Below, in pieces: positions 1 to 9,900 of a stretch of 64,000 nucleotides of DNA; the stretch's first letter is position 1, and each line of letters starts with the position of its first letter. The stretch is taken from the IMG/VR virus record IMGVR_UViG_3300036790_000270, positions 53,212 to 117,211 of that record. One strand, written 5' to 3'. Under the pieces are notes generated by a model that was not told where the DNA came from, ran no database searches, and saw only the letters and a list, made by a program, of their open reading frames with translations. The DNA comes from a virus. The position numbers and the translations under genes are program-made.

Positions 1-1
1 C

Positions 2-1123
2 GGCCTCAACCAGACGGCAGCCGAGCAGCTGTGGACGGCGATGCACACCCTCGCCTCCGGCAGCCCTTACAACGCGAACGTCAACGCCACCATCGGCGCG
101 TCCGGTGAGGTATCGGTGCTGGAGGACATCGCCGCGCCCGGCGTCGCCGTGACCAAGAACATCCTCGGCGAGCTGACGTTCTCCGCGGCGGGCGGCATCA
201 TCAACGGCAAGGGCCCGTCCGGCAAGGATTCCACCCTGGTAATGGCGGCGCCTGGTGAGGCCATCATCCCGACGGCGCACGTGCCGAAGATCGCCGACAT
301 GGCGCGCAAGGCCTCCATTCCCGGTTTCACGGCCGGCGGCCTCGTTGCCGGCGCACCCGGGCTGGAAACCCAGCTCGGCCAGATCGTGCCGACGACGGCG
401 AAGGACGTGGGCAGCTACGCGCAGTCGGTTATCCAGGCGTTCGTCACCGGGGCGTCTAAGACCGCGGACGCGTCCGCCACGGCGATGCTGCCCACTGTCG
501 GCGCGCAGACGTCCACCCAGATCGTGTCAATCCTTGAGCAGGCGCTGAAGATCACCAACACGCCGCTGTCCTGGCTGCCCGCCCTGGAAACCCTGGTGAG
601 CAAGGAATCGTCCGGTAACGCGTCCGCGGTCGACCCGATCTCGGTTGACGGCCAGCACGCTACCGGCCTGTTCCAGACGCTGCCCAGCACTTTCGCGCAG
701 TACGCGATGCCCGGGTACGCCGCCGGCCCCACCAACGCGCTGGACGACGCGATCGCGGGCATCCGCTACATCAAGGCCGAGTACGGCACGCCCGCTGCCA
801 TCACCGGTATCGGCAAGCCCGGCACCTACGAGGGCTACAGCGCCGGCGGCATGGTCAACGAGCCGGTGTTCGGCTACGGGAAGTTCTCCGGGATGCCGTA
901 CTCATTCGCGGAGAACGGGCCCGAGCAGGTCATCCCCGGCGGCGCGGCCACTCAGTCGCAAGCAGGGCTCCCGGGGCTCACCATGTACCAGGGAAACACG
1001 CTCATTCAGCTGCTGCAACAGCAAAACAAGCTCCTCGGGCAAATGCCGTACACGCAAGCACAGGCGATCAACCAGGCCAATGCGACCGGCGTGCGCAGGG
1101 GATACTTTGCGACGAGTGGCTGA
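2..1123 (+). CDS. Tail tape-measure protein, C-terminal part, with lytic transglycosylase domain (5' partial)
   Basis: The frame is open from base 2, so the gene starts upstream of the window; the first ATG inside is at 41. Residues about 188-275 of the visible part look like a soluble lytic transglycosylase (SLT) fold: a catalytic Glu in SKESSG (near residue 201), then GLFQTLPSTF and an ALDDAIAGIRYI helix. Siphovirus tape-measure proteins often carry such a domain to cut peptidoglycan during DNA entry. The flanks are Gly/Ala-rich with short GG repeats, as usual near tape-measure C-termini. The next genes are tail-tip proteins in canonical order. Stop TGA 1121-1123 overlaps the 5' arm of a conserved hairpin. 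Confidence 0.85.
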   Translation, partial: GLNQTAAEQLWTAMHTLASGSPYNANVNATIGASGEVSVLEDIAAPGVAVTKNILGELTFSAAGGIINGKGPSGKDSTLVMAAPGEAIIPTAHVPKIADMARKASIPGFTAGGLVAGAPGLETQLGQIVPTTAKDVGSYAQSVIQAFVTGASKTADASATAMLPTVGAQTSTQIVSILEQALKITNTPLSWLPALETLVSKESSGNASAVDPISVDGQHATGLFQTLPSTFAQYAMPGYAAGPTNALDDAIAGIRYIKAEYGTPAAITGIGKPGTYEGYSAGGMVNEPVFGYGKFSGMPYSFAENGPEQVIPGGAATQSQAGLPGLTMYQGNTLIQLLQQQNKLLGQMPYTQAQAINQANATGVRRGYFATSG

Positions 1124-1241
1124 CCGTCGCGGGCGCAGCTCCTGTGGGCCTCGTTACGAAGTTGGCCTGCGGCGGTCAGCTGCGAGCACTGCGGGCGTTG
1201 GCTGACTGGGTTTCGTTTCGAGAGTGGCCCGCGGTAGTCGC
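1122..1241 (+). repeat. Two conserved-loop hairpins (units 1-2)
   Basis: Unit 1 has arms 1122-1134 and 1165-1177 around a 30-nt loop (1135-1164). Unit 2 has arms 1182-1196 and 1227-1241 around loop 1197-1226. Both loops carry GGGYYYCGT (GGGCCTCGT, GGGTTTCGT) at loop positions 12-20 and end TG before the 3' arm GCC. Arm sequences differ between the two but pair with only a few mismatches. These are the only family members whose loop motif lies on the same strand as both flanking co-directional genes. Confidence 0.85.
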
Positions 1242-1323
1242 AACAGCTGAGTAGCGGCCGGTATTCCGCCCGTATAGGGTCAGCGTAGGGAGCGCTCGGC
1301 AGACCGCTGAGCTGGCCTGAGTC

Positions 1324-4300
1324 GTGTCGCGCGGAGGACGTGTGGCCGCCTACTCAGGCAGCTCGTACCCATACTGGCTGACGTTGCAGGGCAACGGCTC
1401 TGTCGCCAACGCCGGGGCGCAGTCGGAGAACATCCCGGTCACGCCAGGGACGGACTACGCGTTCACCGTCGTCGCGGCGTACTCGGGGTTCTTCTCGGGC
1501 GGCATCAAGCTGACGCTCGCCTGGTACGAGTCGGGCGGCACGCCGATCAGCTCGGTGACCGCCACCAGCGGCGCGATGGCCCCCAACGAGCTGGTTGAAG
1601 TTGCCACCGCCTCGACGGCCGCGCCCAGCCTCGCGTCTTACGCGATCGCGACTGTCGCCCAGGACGGGCTGCCCGGGGCGTCTAACGTCCTGTCGGTCTT
1701 CGCCGCCACGGTTACCCCGGCGGCCTCGATCCCGGTCAACATCAACTACGCCTTCACCTGGACGTTCTGGCCCTGGGAAGGAGTTAACGACGCGACGCTG
1801 GGCTGGCAGGCGGACCAGTTCCTGGTCGACAACAACGACTCGCTGGTGCTGTCCGGGGTCATTGAGCTGATGGGCGGCGCGGGCGGCGTTGAGTGCACGG
1901 CGATCCCCGAGCTGCTGGACGCCAACGGGGTCGGCCCGCGGTACCGCATCCTGGCGGCGCCGTCGCTGAACACCGCAGCGTACGGCTATGAGGCGTCTTA
2001 CGACATGAACGCCCCGCAGCCGACCCAGGACGTCGTCGCGTCGATGCTGCTGGACGGGGAGCGGCCGTTCGGCACCCGGGCGTCCAACCGGACGATCTCG
2101 CTGCCCATCATTATCTTCGGCACGCTCAACGGCGGCATGAAGCAGGTGCTGGCGGCCCGCGAGTACCTGATGAGCCTGATCGACCAGCAGGTCTGGCAGA
2201 TTACCTGGACCTCGTCCGGCAGCGGCCTGCCGATGCTGTACGACTGCTTCCGGGCGCTGCCGTCGATCCCGCTGTACGGCTTCAACTACTCCTCCGGCGG
2301 CTCGGCGGTCGGGTCGGCGGCGGCTGCCACCCACGGCGGCGCGCTCGGGCGGCCCAACTACCCGATCGCCATGATCACCGTCACCCTCCAGGCGCTGCCT
2401 TACGGCCGCAGTGACATTGACGGCATCCAGAACCTGGCGATCGCCAACAGCCTGATCAACTCCCCGGTGCCGCCGGGCAGCCAGGGCGTCGACAACTTCT
2501 CCTCGGTCACCGGCGGCCAGGGCTGGGTGCAGGACGACACCAAGTTCGTGCAGGGCGGTACCGCGTCCATCCGCTACGACGCGCCCGTGCCGGTCAGCTC
2601 GCCGTACCCGGCCGCCATTTACGCGCATAGCCTGTCCGCACCGGTCAGCGTCATCGGGCTGCCCGCCATAGCGGTCTGGCTGGGGCAGGCCTACGACACC
2701 CAGTGGGCGCCGTCCCCGTCGTTCGTCTCTAACGTCACCCTCGCCTGGACGCTGACCGACGGCCTGGGCCGCACCCTGTCGTTTTCGGCGACGCAGAATG
2801 CGGCACCCTGGGGGGCGCTGCCGTCCACCCCGCAGTGGACGCTGGTCAGCGCGCCGATCCCGCAGGCAAGCGCCAGCTTCTCCTACGGGGACGTCACCGG
2901 CTACTCCGTCGTCGTCACCAACTGGGCGGGCTCCGGCAACACGGGGCTCGTGCGGATGCACGCGTGGCTGAACGACCTGGTCGCCGTGCCGCAGACGGTG
3001 GCTAACCAGCCGTCCCCGCGCGGGGTGCTCTACAACCTGTTCTCGCTGCCCGGCAGCGCCCGCGCCCCCATCAACGTGCAGTGCCAGCTGCCCGCTACCG
3101 CGCCGGTCGTGCAGGAGATCACCACCCCGGCCTCCGGCAGCTGGATCGTGCCGCCGTCGGTCTACCAGCTTGAGGCGGAAGCCTGGGGGGGCGGCGGCGG
3201 CGGGGCGACCGTCAACCAGGCACGGCCGACCGCGGGCGCCGGCGGGGGCGGCGGCGAGTACGCGGCTGAGCCCCTGCTGAACGTGATCCCCGGTGCCGTC
3301 GTCCCTTACAGCCTCGGCTCGGGCGGTACGCCGTCCCAGGTGCAGGACACCGTCATCGACATCACGACGCCCGGCGCGCACAGCTGGCTCTGCCCGCCGA
3401 ACGTCACCTCCCTGCTGGTGGAGTGCTGGGGCGGCGGCGGGGCGGGCGCGGCCGGGTCGGGCGGCGGCGGGGCGGGCGGCTACTCGTCCTCCACGGTCAC
3501 CGTCGTGCCCGGCCAGTCGTACAACCTGTCGGTCGGCGCGGGCGGCACCGCTAACTCGGGGACCACGTCGGCGGATAACGCGGCCCGTAACGGCGCGGCA
3601 ACCTGGTTCGGCAACTCCAGTGCCACCGGGATCAGCAACGCCCTGGTCGCCGCGTCTGGCGGTACTTCCCCGACCACCGGCAGCACCTCGGGCGGCTCCG
3701 GCGGCAGCAACTCCGGCTGCCCCGGCACCACGCAGTACCCCGGCGGCAACGGCGGCTGGGCCCCGGGCGGCGGCGGGGGCGGCGGCGGCGGGTGCGCGGG
3801 GCACAGCGGTCGCGGCGGCCACGGCCGGGCGCCTGCCTCCAACGGGTTCGGCGCGGTGTGGTGCGGCTCCGGTTCCGGCGGCTCCGGCAGCGGCCAGGGC
3901 GGTAACGGCGGTAACGGCTCGTCCTGCCCGGGTACCCCGTCGGGCGGTTTCTTCCCCGGTGGCGGCGGCGGCGGCGGTTTCTGCGGCACCTACTTCCAGT
4001 ACGCGGCGCAGCCTGTGCAGGCGACTCCCGGTACCGCCCAGGTCAACTACATGGGTGCTAACGGCGCCAACGGCATGGTGCAGCTGACTTACGCCATCGG
4101 CAACGGCATCGCGGTCAACGGCGGGGCCACCATCTTCGGGTCGGCCGGCACGACGGGCACCGTGGTTACCGCCAACGGCGGCGCGAGCGCGGCCCTGAAC
4201 TCGGTGACCGGCGCGGCGGGCGGCTCGGGCAGTGCTAACACGGTGCACGAGAGCGGCGGCGCGGGCGGCCTTAACACCTCCGGCACCTACGGCAGCTGGA

Positions 4301-6603
4301 TGCTCGGCCCGTCGGTCAGCAACCTGTTCCAGACGCTGAGCTCGTTCACCTACAGCGCGGGCAGCCACACCTCCGCGGCGGCCAGCAGCTCCTGCGCGCA
4401 GGGCGGCGGCGTCGTGCTCATTGAGTCGGCTGCTCCCGTCTTCGACCTGGTGGTCACGGACTCCGCGGGCAACACCTACGTCAACCAGCAGCAGCAGGGC
4501 GGCGGCAGCGGCGGGGCGACCGGCTGCATCTACGTTTTCAGCACCCCGCTGGCCTTCCCGGTTACTACCAGCACCACCCTGACCGTCACCTCGGCGACCA
4601 GCCAGGAGTACGGCGCCATCTGGTACGCCTCGCCGTGGATCACCGACGCCACCGGCTCCAACAACGGGCAGGGCAACGGCACCGGGACCGCGGTCAGCGG
4701 CCAGTTCGGCACTGCCGACAACGTGTCCGCGCAGTATGAGCTGGTGCTCGCGTTCAACGCCACCAATCAGACCTTCGGGACCCCCACTTACGGCGGCAAG
4801 CTCTGGTACGCACCCGGCTCGACCAGCTCCCTGGTGGCGGGCGGCAGCCTGTCCATGCAGGCGTACGTGGGACTGAACTCCGGCGGCGGCACCGGCTCGG
4901 CTAACGGGGACGCCTTCGCGCAGGCCATCGGCGGCAGCTCCTCCTGGGCGGTGCTGTGCATCCCGCTCATGGCGGCCAGTCAGCAGGCGTACGCGCCGCA
5001 GCTCGACTGGCGGGCCGGCACCACCCCGGGAGCGTCGACCACCTGGGGCACTGACTGCTCCATCTCGGCGGAGGGCATGATCGCCGTCGTCGGGATGGCC
5101 GGGTCCGGCAGCGGCATCACGGCGGGGCCGTCCGCGTTCAGTGACCAGGGCGGCAACGTCTACACGGTGCAGAACACGACGGTGCTGCCGTCTAGCGGCG
5201 GGGTGATGTTCCTGGCGACCGCGCCGGTCACCGCGGCGATGACGCAGGGCGCGTCGGGCACGGTCAGCTGGGGGCACGCGTCGGCCGCGCCCAACTACTG
5301 GACGGCCGCCTACTGGATTCCGAACGCCACCGGCCTGGACGGGGTCTCTGCGGTGACCGGCAGCAGCGGTACGCCGTCGGGGGTCTACGCGCCGTCTGCC
5401 AGCAACGACATGACCCTGGCGGTGCTCGGGAACGCGGTGAGCGTTACGGCGTCAGGCACGATGGCCGCGCCGTGGAACTACCTGGACGCCAATAGCCAGG
5501 CGTACCTGTCGGGGCAGACGTGGGCCTGCCAGGTGACTGACCGGACGGCGGTTACCGCCGCCACGACGATGACCTCCGACCCGTGGGCGATGCTCCTGGC
5601 CGGGTTCACGATGAACGTGCGGGCAGGCGGCGGCGGCGCAGCCGGGGGTCCTGGTAACACGGGCTACCCGTCGACCTTCTACGGCGGCGGTCCGGGTTAC
5701 GCGGGCGGCGGCAAGGGCGGCCTGGGCGCGCAGTCCCTTAATACCAACGGCGGCGGCGCGTCACTGCCCGGCGGCGGGGGCGGCGGCTCCTACGGGGCGA
5801 CCACCACCTCGATCGAGGGCGGGCAGGGCGGGCAGGGCGCCGCGCGGATCACCTACTCGCCGCCGCTCACCCCGTTTAACACGCTGATCGTGCACCGGCC
5901 GGGGACGACCGCGAGCAAGAACCTGAACCCGCTGTGCCCGATCCCGATCACCGACGTGCCGAACAACACCGAGTACACGGTGACCAATGCGGTGCAGGCG
6001 TCGATCCCGGCGGCGTTCAACAGCACCTACACCGTCATCCTGGTCAACCACGCCTGGGACTCGGCCACCCTCGGTACCGCGCGGACGATCACCGTGACGA
6101 TCTCCCAGTACGAGTACCCGGGCGGCCCGGCCTCGTCAGTGCAGGTCAGTCGCGCCGTGACGCCCTCAACTGACGTGGTCAACGGAATTCTCAACATGGG
6201 CGAAGTCACCTTGCCGGTCAAGGATTACGCCAAGTTCAATAACCAGGCGTACTTCACGGTGAGTATCAACGACACTGACGCCAGCGACCGGTTCATGGAC
6301 GTCCTGTTCCTGGACACCACCGGGCAGACCGTCCTGCTGAACATCGACCCGAGCCAGCCTGGCTACAACACCTACGTCAACTTCTACATTGACGAGCCGA
6401 CCGCCGACCGCGACCTCGGCTTCATCGGCGGCACCTGCCAGGACCGGCAGCACAACGTCTCGCTGATGGAGTACACCTTCGTCTCCGGCGGCCCGCTGTA
6501 CATCGGCGCGGGTGACAACCTGCTGCTCACCTACAGCCCAAGTGGCGCGCCGAGTCTCGGGCTGAGTTATAGCCCGCGCTGGTACCTAGACAGGATTGTC
6601 TAG
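1324..6603 (+). CDS. Large tail-tip protein, distal-tail (Dit)-like N-terminus with glycine-rich domains
   Basis: 1,759 residues from GTG 1324. Residues about 138-350 resemble siphovirus distal-tail proteins: an opening beta segment, then RTISLPIIIFGTLNGG, an EYLMSLID helix and a closing ITVTLQALPYG strand. After it come several glycine-rich segments of the phage-fibre type (about 616-670, 698-922 and 1433-1510) that begin V/AE-A/C-WGGGG; such segments are known from tail fibres and receptor binders. Beta-rich domains separate them. It follows the tape measure, which is where Dit belongs. The start is uncertain: GTG 1324 has no Shine-Dalgarno, and GTG 1342 has GGAGGA only 3 bases upstream. 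Stop TAG overlaps the stop of the convergent HNH gene. Confidence 0.75.
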   Translation: MSRGGRVAAYSGSSYPYWLTLQGNGSVANAGAQSENIPVTPGTDYAFTVVAAYSGFFSGGIKLTLAWYESGGTPISSVTATSGAMAPNELVEVATASTAAPSLASYAIATVAQDGLPGASNVLSVFAATVTPAASIPVNINYAFTWTFWPWEGVNDATLGWQADQFLVDNNDSLVLSGVIELMGGAGGVECTAIPELLDANGVGPRYRILAAPSLNTAAYGYEASYDMNAPQPTQDVVASMLLDGERPFGTRASNRTISLPIIIFGTLNGGMKQVLAAREYLMSLIDQQVWQITWTSSGSGLPMLYDCFRALPSIPLYGFNYSSGGSAVGSAAAATHGGALGRPNYPIAMITVTLQALPYGRSDIDGIQNLAIANSLINSPVPPGSQGVDNFSSVTGGQGWVQDDTKFVQGGTASIRYDAPVPVSSPYPAAIYAHSLSAPVSVIGLPAIAVWLGQAYDTQWAPSPSFVSNVTLAWTLTDGLGRTLSFSATQNAAPWGALPSTPQWTLVSAPIPQASASFSYGDVTGYSVVVTNWAGSGNTGLVRMHAWLNDLVAVPQTVANQPSPRGVLYNLFSLPGSARAPINVQCQLPATAPVVQEITTPASGSWIVPPSVYQLEAEAWGGGGGGATVNQARPTAGAGGGGGEYAAEPLLNVIPGAVVPYSLGSGGTPSQVQDTVIDITTPGAHSWLCPPNVTSLLVECWGGGGAGAAGSGGGGAGGYSSSTVTVVPGQSYNLSVGAGGTANSGTTSADNAARNGAATWFGNSSATGISNALVAASGGTSPTTGSTSGGSGGSNSGCPGTTQYPGGNGGWAPGGGGGGGGGCAGHSGRGGHGRAPASNGFGAVWCGSGSGGSGSGQGGNGGNGSSCPGTPSGGFFPGGGGGGGFCGTYFQYAAQPVQATPGTAQVNYMGANGANGMVQLTYAIGNGIAVNGGATIFGSAGTTGTVVTANGGASAALNSVTGAAGGSGSANTVHESGGAGGLNTSGTYGSWMLGPSVSNLFQTLSSFTYSAGSHTSAAASSSCAQGGGVVLIESAAPVFDLVVTDSAGNTYVNQQQQGGGSGGATGCIYVFSTPLAFPVTTSTTLTVTSATSQEYGAIWYASPWITDATGSNNGQGNGTGTAVSGQFGTADNVSAQYELVLAFNATNQTFGTPTYGGKLWYAPGSTSSLVAGGSLSMQAYVGLNSGGGTGSANGDAFAQAIGGSSSWAVLCIPLMAASQQAYAPQLDWRAGTTPGASTTWGTDCSISAEGMIAVVGMAGSGSGITAGPSAFSDQGGNVYTVQNTTVLPSSGGVMFLATAPVTAAMTQGASGTVSWGHASAAPNYWTAAYWIPNATGLDGVSAVTGSSGTPSGVYAPSASNDMTLAVLGNAVSVTASGTMAAPWNYLDANSQAYLSGQTWACQVTDRTAVTAATTMTSDPWAMLLAGFTMNVRAGGGGAAGGPGNTGYPSTFYGGGPGYAGGGKGGLGAQSLNTNGGGASLPGGGGGGSYGATTTSIEGGQGGQGAARITYSPPLTPFNTLIVHRPGTTASKNLNPLCPIPITDVPNNTEYTVTNAVQASIPAAFNSTYTVILVNHAWDSATLGTARTITVTISQYEYPGGPASSVQVSRAVTPSTDVVNGILNMGEVTLPVKDYAKFNNQAYFTVSINDTDASDRFMDVLFLDTTGQTVLLNIDPSQPGYNTYVNFYIDEPTADRDLGFIGGTCQDRQHNVSLMEYTFVSGGPLYIGAGDNLLLTYSPSGAPSLGLSYSPRWYLDRIV

Positions 6604-6947
6604 TGCGCGGCCTTTCCCCAGCGCCCCGGTGGCTTCTGCTTCCGCCACACCAGGTTGCCCGGCGAGGCGTCCAGCTTGCCCCCGGGCCCGTGCCCTGCCT
6701 CGTACCCGGGGGGCCGGGGACGGTCAAAAGCCTCCAGCACCAGGTGGTGAACGTAGCGCCGGAGCATCGTGCCGTTCCGGTACAGCCGGACCTCGGGGTA
6801 CCCGTCGTTCTCCCGGATGTACCAGTTCATCAGCTTGCCGCCGCGAACTCCCCGGAGGGTTTTCCGCGGCAGGGAGCGCACGCTGCCCAGGCTGCTGACC
6901 TCGTACAGGCCCTCCCAGCCGTACACCGGCCGCCACTCTTCGTCCAT
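6600..6947 (-). CDS. NUMOD4/HNH-type homing endonuclease
   Basis: 115 residues. The N-terminus has a NUMOD4-like WRPVYGWEGLYEVSSLGSVRS segment in two parts: W-V-GWEG, then YEVSSLGSVRSL. Next come YPEVRLY and an HNH core with HHLVLEAF and GHGPGG...PGNLVW. The usual H-x-N-G-x-x-x-N core is altered (GHGPGGKLDASPGNL), so activity is uncertain. It lies opposite to the tail operon between two tail genes, and its TAG overlaps the TAG of the upstream tail gene. This fits a free-standing homing endonuclease inserted between tail genes, common in phages. Confidence 0.8.
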   Translation of the reverse strand: MDEEWRPVYGWEGLYEVSSLGSVRSLPRKTLRGVRGGKLMNWYIRENDGYPEVRLYRNGTMLRRYVHHLVLEAFDRPRPPGYEAGHGPGGKLDASPGNLVWRKQKPPGRWGKAAH

Positions 6948-6994
6948 GCAGGACGTAACTGCCCGCGTGCCGGGTGTATTCCGGGTGGTGAGAC

Positions 6995-9900
6995 GTGACC
7001 GCGACCCCCCCGAAGCCGAGCCTGGTCAAGACCACCGCGCTGTCGATGGCGCAGGCGGTGACCGACCGGCTGACCGCGCTGCTGCCGACGGTACCGAGCG
7101 CCGAGTCGCCGGTAACCGTCTACCAGGCGGGCACCCTGGGCGTCGGCGGCCAGCTGAACGCGCCCACCTCGGTCTTCCCCGCGGGCGCCGGCTACTACGG
7201 GGTGTGGACCGCACCGGACCTGAACGACGGCAACGCCTACACGGTGCAGGTGGAGTGCTTCGGCGGCGGCGGGGGCGGCGGCGGCGGCTCGACCACGACC
7301 GGCGGGGGCGGCGGCGGCGGGGCGGAGTACGCCAGGGAAACCTACTACCCGGTCAAGCCCGGCGCGGACTACGTGTGGACGGTCGGGGTGCCGGGCAGCG
7401 CGGGCACCGCCAACAGCGACAACAACCAGGGCGGGACCGCGGGCGGCAGCGGCGGCGACACGGTCTTCGACATCGCCGGGAGCGGGGTGGCGGGCGGCAT
7501 CACGGCGCACGGCGGCCAGGGCGGTGACGTCGGTAACACCGGGATCGGCGGGACGGCCGGGTCGGGCAGTATCAACACCACCGAGTTCAGCGGCGGCGCC
7601 GGAGGTACCAATCTTCCCGGTTCTGGCGGCGGCGGGTCCGGCGGCCAGGGCGGTACCGACAATCCCGTTAGCCTGAACCAGGGAGGCATGCTGAGCGCGC
7701 CGCCGCTCGCCTGGCTGGTGCTGAACGACGCCTCCTCCAACGGCCAGCTGAACGACAACAGCGGGAACAACAACACCGGCGCGGTCGGCAACCCGGGCGG
7801 CGGCAGCGGCGGCTTCACCTATGCCCAGCCGGGCGCGCCTGCCCAGGTGCCCGCCTACTCCAACGGCGCGAGCCCGCCGAGCTCACCCAACCCGAGCGCC
7901 GCCGGGGACCAGCTGCGCTTCACGCTCAGCTCGCTGACCTCACCGTCGGCGTACTTCTACACGCCCGGCTACAGCGCCAACGGGTCGCAGTTCACCGTCT
8001 CCGGCTGGTTCACCCCCGACCCGACCGGCACCTGGGGCAACACCGCGACCGGCTCACGGGCCGTGCTGGTCGGCAACAACGCGGGCTACGCGACCGCCAG
8101 CCGGGCCGGGGTCACCTTGTACCTGGTGAACAACGGGACGCCTGCCAACCAGAGCTGGCAGCTGGTCTACTACTGCTCCGACTTCTACAACTACCAGACG
8201 GTCAGCACACCGCTGAAGCCGGTGGCGGGCACCGCGGTCTACATCGTCGCGACCTTTAGCTCCGGCACCATGAAGCTGTACGTCAACGGGACGCTCGCCG
8301 GCAGCGCCAGCGCTGGCTTCAGCAGCATTCCCGGCTGGCCGACCACGCCGTACTCGATGCTGGCGGGCGCCAACCCGACCCTGACCGGCGACTGGTTCTT
8401 CGGCTTCATGAGCAACCTCTGGTTCGCTGACGGGGTGCTGAACGCGGCGGGAGTCAGCCAGGCGTACGCTGGCTCGGGCGGCAGCTCCACCGAGGGCGGT
8501 GCGGGCGGCGGCGCATCGGGCGGGCCCGCTGCCAACGGGGGCGCGGGGGCTGCTGGCAGCGGGTCCTCCGGCGGGGCAGGCGGTACCCCGGCAACGCAGC
8601 CCGCAACCTCGATCGGGCTGAACACCCCGGCGTCGGCTGGCATCGCGGGCGCGGCCGGCAGCTCCGGCAACTCCGGCATCACCGGCGCGGCCGGCGCGGG
8701 CGGCGGCGGGGCAGGCTCCAGCTCAGCGCCCCCGGTGATCACCACCGTGCAGGTCCCGTTCGTCACCGCGGCTTCCTACTGCGGGACGGACGCGGGCGGC
8801 GGCGCGGCGGGCGCGGTCTACAACCCGGTCATCCAGGGCACCACGGGGCGGCTGTTCACCGGCGGCCTGGCCAGCGACACCGCCAGCGGCTCAAAGAACT
8901 CGCTGCTGGTCCTGCCGCCCAACCTGGCGGCCAGCCTCGCCAGCGGCAGCTACACGGTACTGCGGGTCACCCTCACCGTCACCAATGCCAACACCCAGGG
9001 CAGTCAGGCGGCGCTGATGCAAGTCGGCTGGAGCGCTGACACGTTCCTGCCGATCACCTATGAGGCCGGCGACATTGCCGGGTCTGCCGGGGTGATGGAG
9101 ATCCCGGCCGGGGCGTACACGGTGACCGCGGACCTCACTGAGTCCCAGCTGGGGCTCTACCTGCAGAACGGCGGCGCGACCGCCCTGGTGCTCGGGCCGG
9201 GCAGTACCCCCACCTTCGCTGCCTACAGCGCGGACACAGCGGCTGACTTTTACACCGCGGTCTACGGGCCGGGTGCCACTGATAACGCGGGAAACTCCCT
9301 GCAGCCCTACCTGACCGTCACCTACGCGCAGGCGACCACCGTCCAGCAGGGCTCCCCGGGCGGGGCCGGCGCCATCCTGCTGACCTACCTGAACCAGGCG
9401 CAGACCCTTGTCGGCACCTGGAACTCCACTGACGGGATCAATGCCAGCGGCGGCCAGCTGACTGAGACGACCGTTGTCCTCGGCTCGACGATCACCGACG
9501 CGGCCCTCGACGGCGCCCGCACGCTGAACCGCGGTGACGCCCGGCGCAGCATGCGGGCAGCTCGGGCACGGGGCCGGGCACTGGGGGCTCGCCCCGGCCG
9601 CCGCCTCGGCGCTGTTCCCGGGGCGCCGGGCACCATCCTCGGTTACACCGCTGGCACCACTACGGTTACCCAGGCGACCGCCGGAAGTTACACGTTCACC
9701 GTGCCCGCGGACGTCACCTCCCTGAACGTGCAGTGCTGGGGCGGCGGCGGCGGTGGCACGGGCGGCAGCAACACGCAGGGGCAGGCAGGCGGCGGCGGCG
9801 GGGGGTACGCCGGGGAACCGAACTACGTGGTCAGCCCGGGGGACGTCATCAGTTACGTCGTCGGGGCGGCCGGCGCGGGCGACCACGTCGGGACTTCCAC

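Noticed and set aside
3480-3989. Proline-rich proteins on the - strand (also 7369-7818, 8239-8766, 10072-10260)
   Set aside because: They are the antisense of GGC/GGT glycine repeats and have no ribosome sites.
1354-5277. A 1,307-residue open frame on the - strand opposite the large tail protein
   Set aside because: Arg/Ala/Gly-rich translation with no domain, exactly mirroring the GC-rich + strand gene. It is a shadow of high-GC codon use, as are similar frames at 8891-10780 and 10912-12345.
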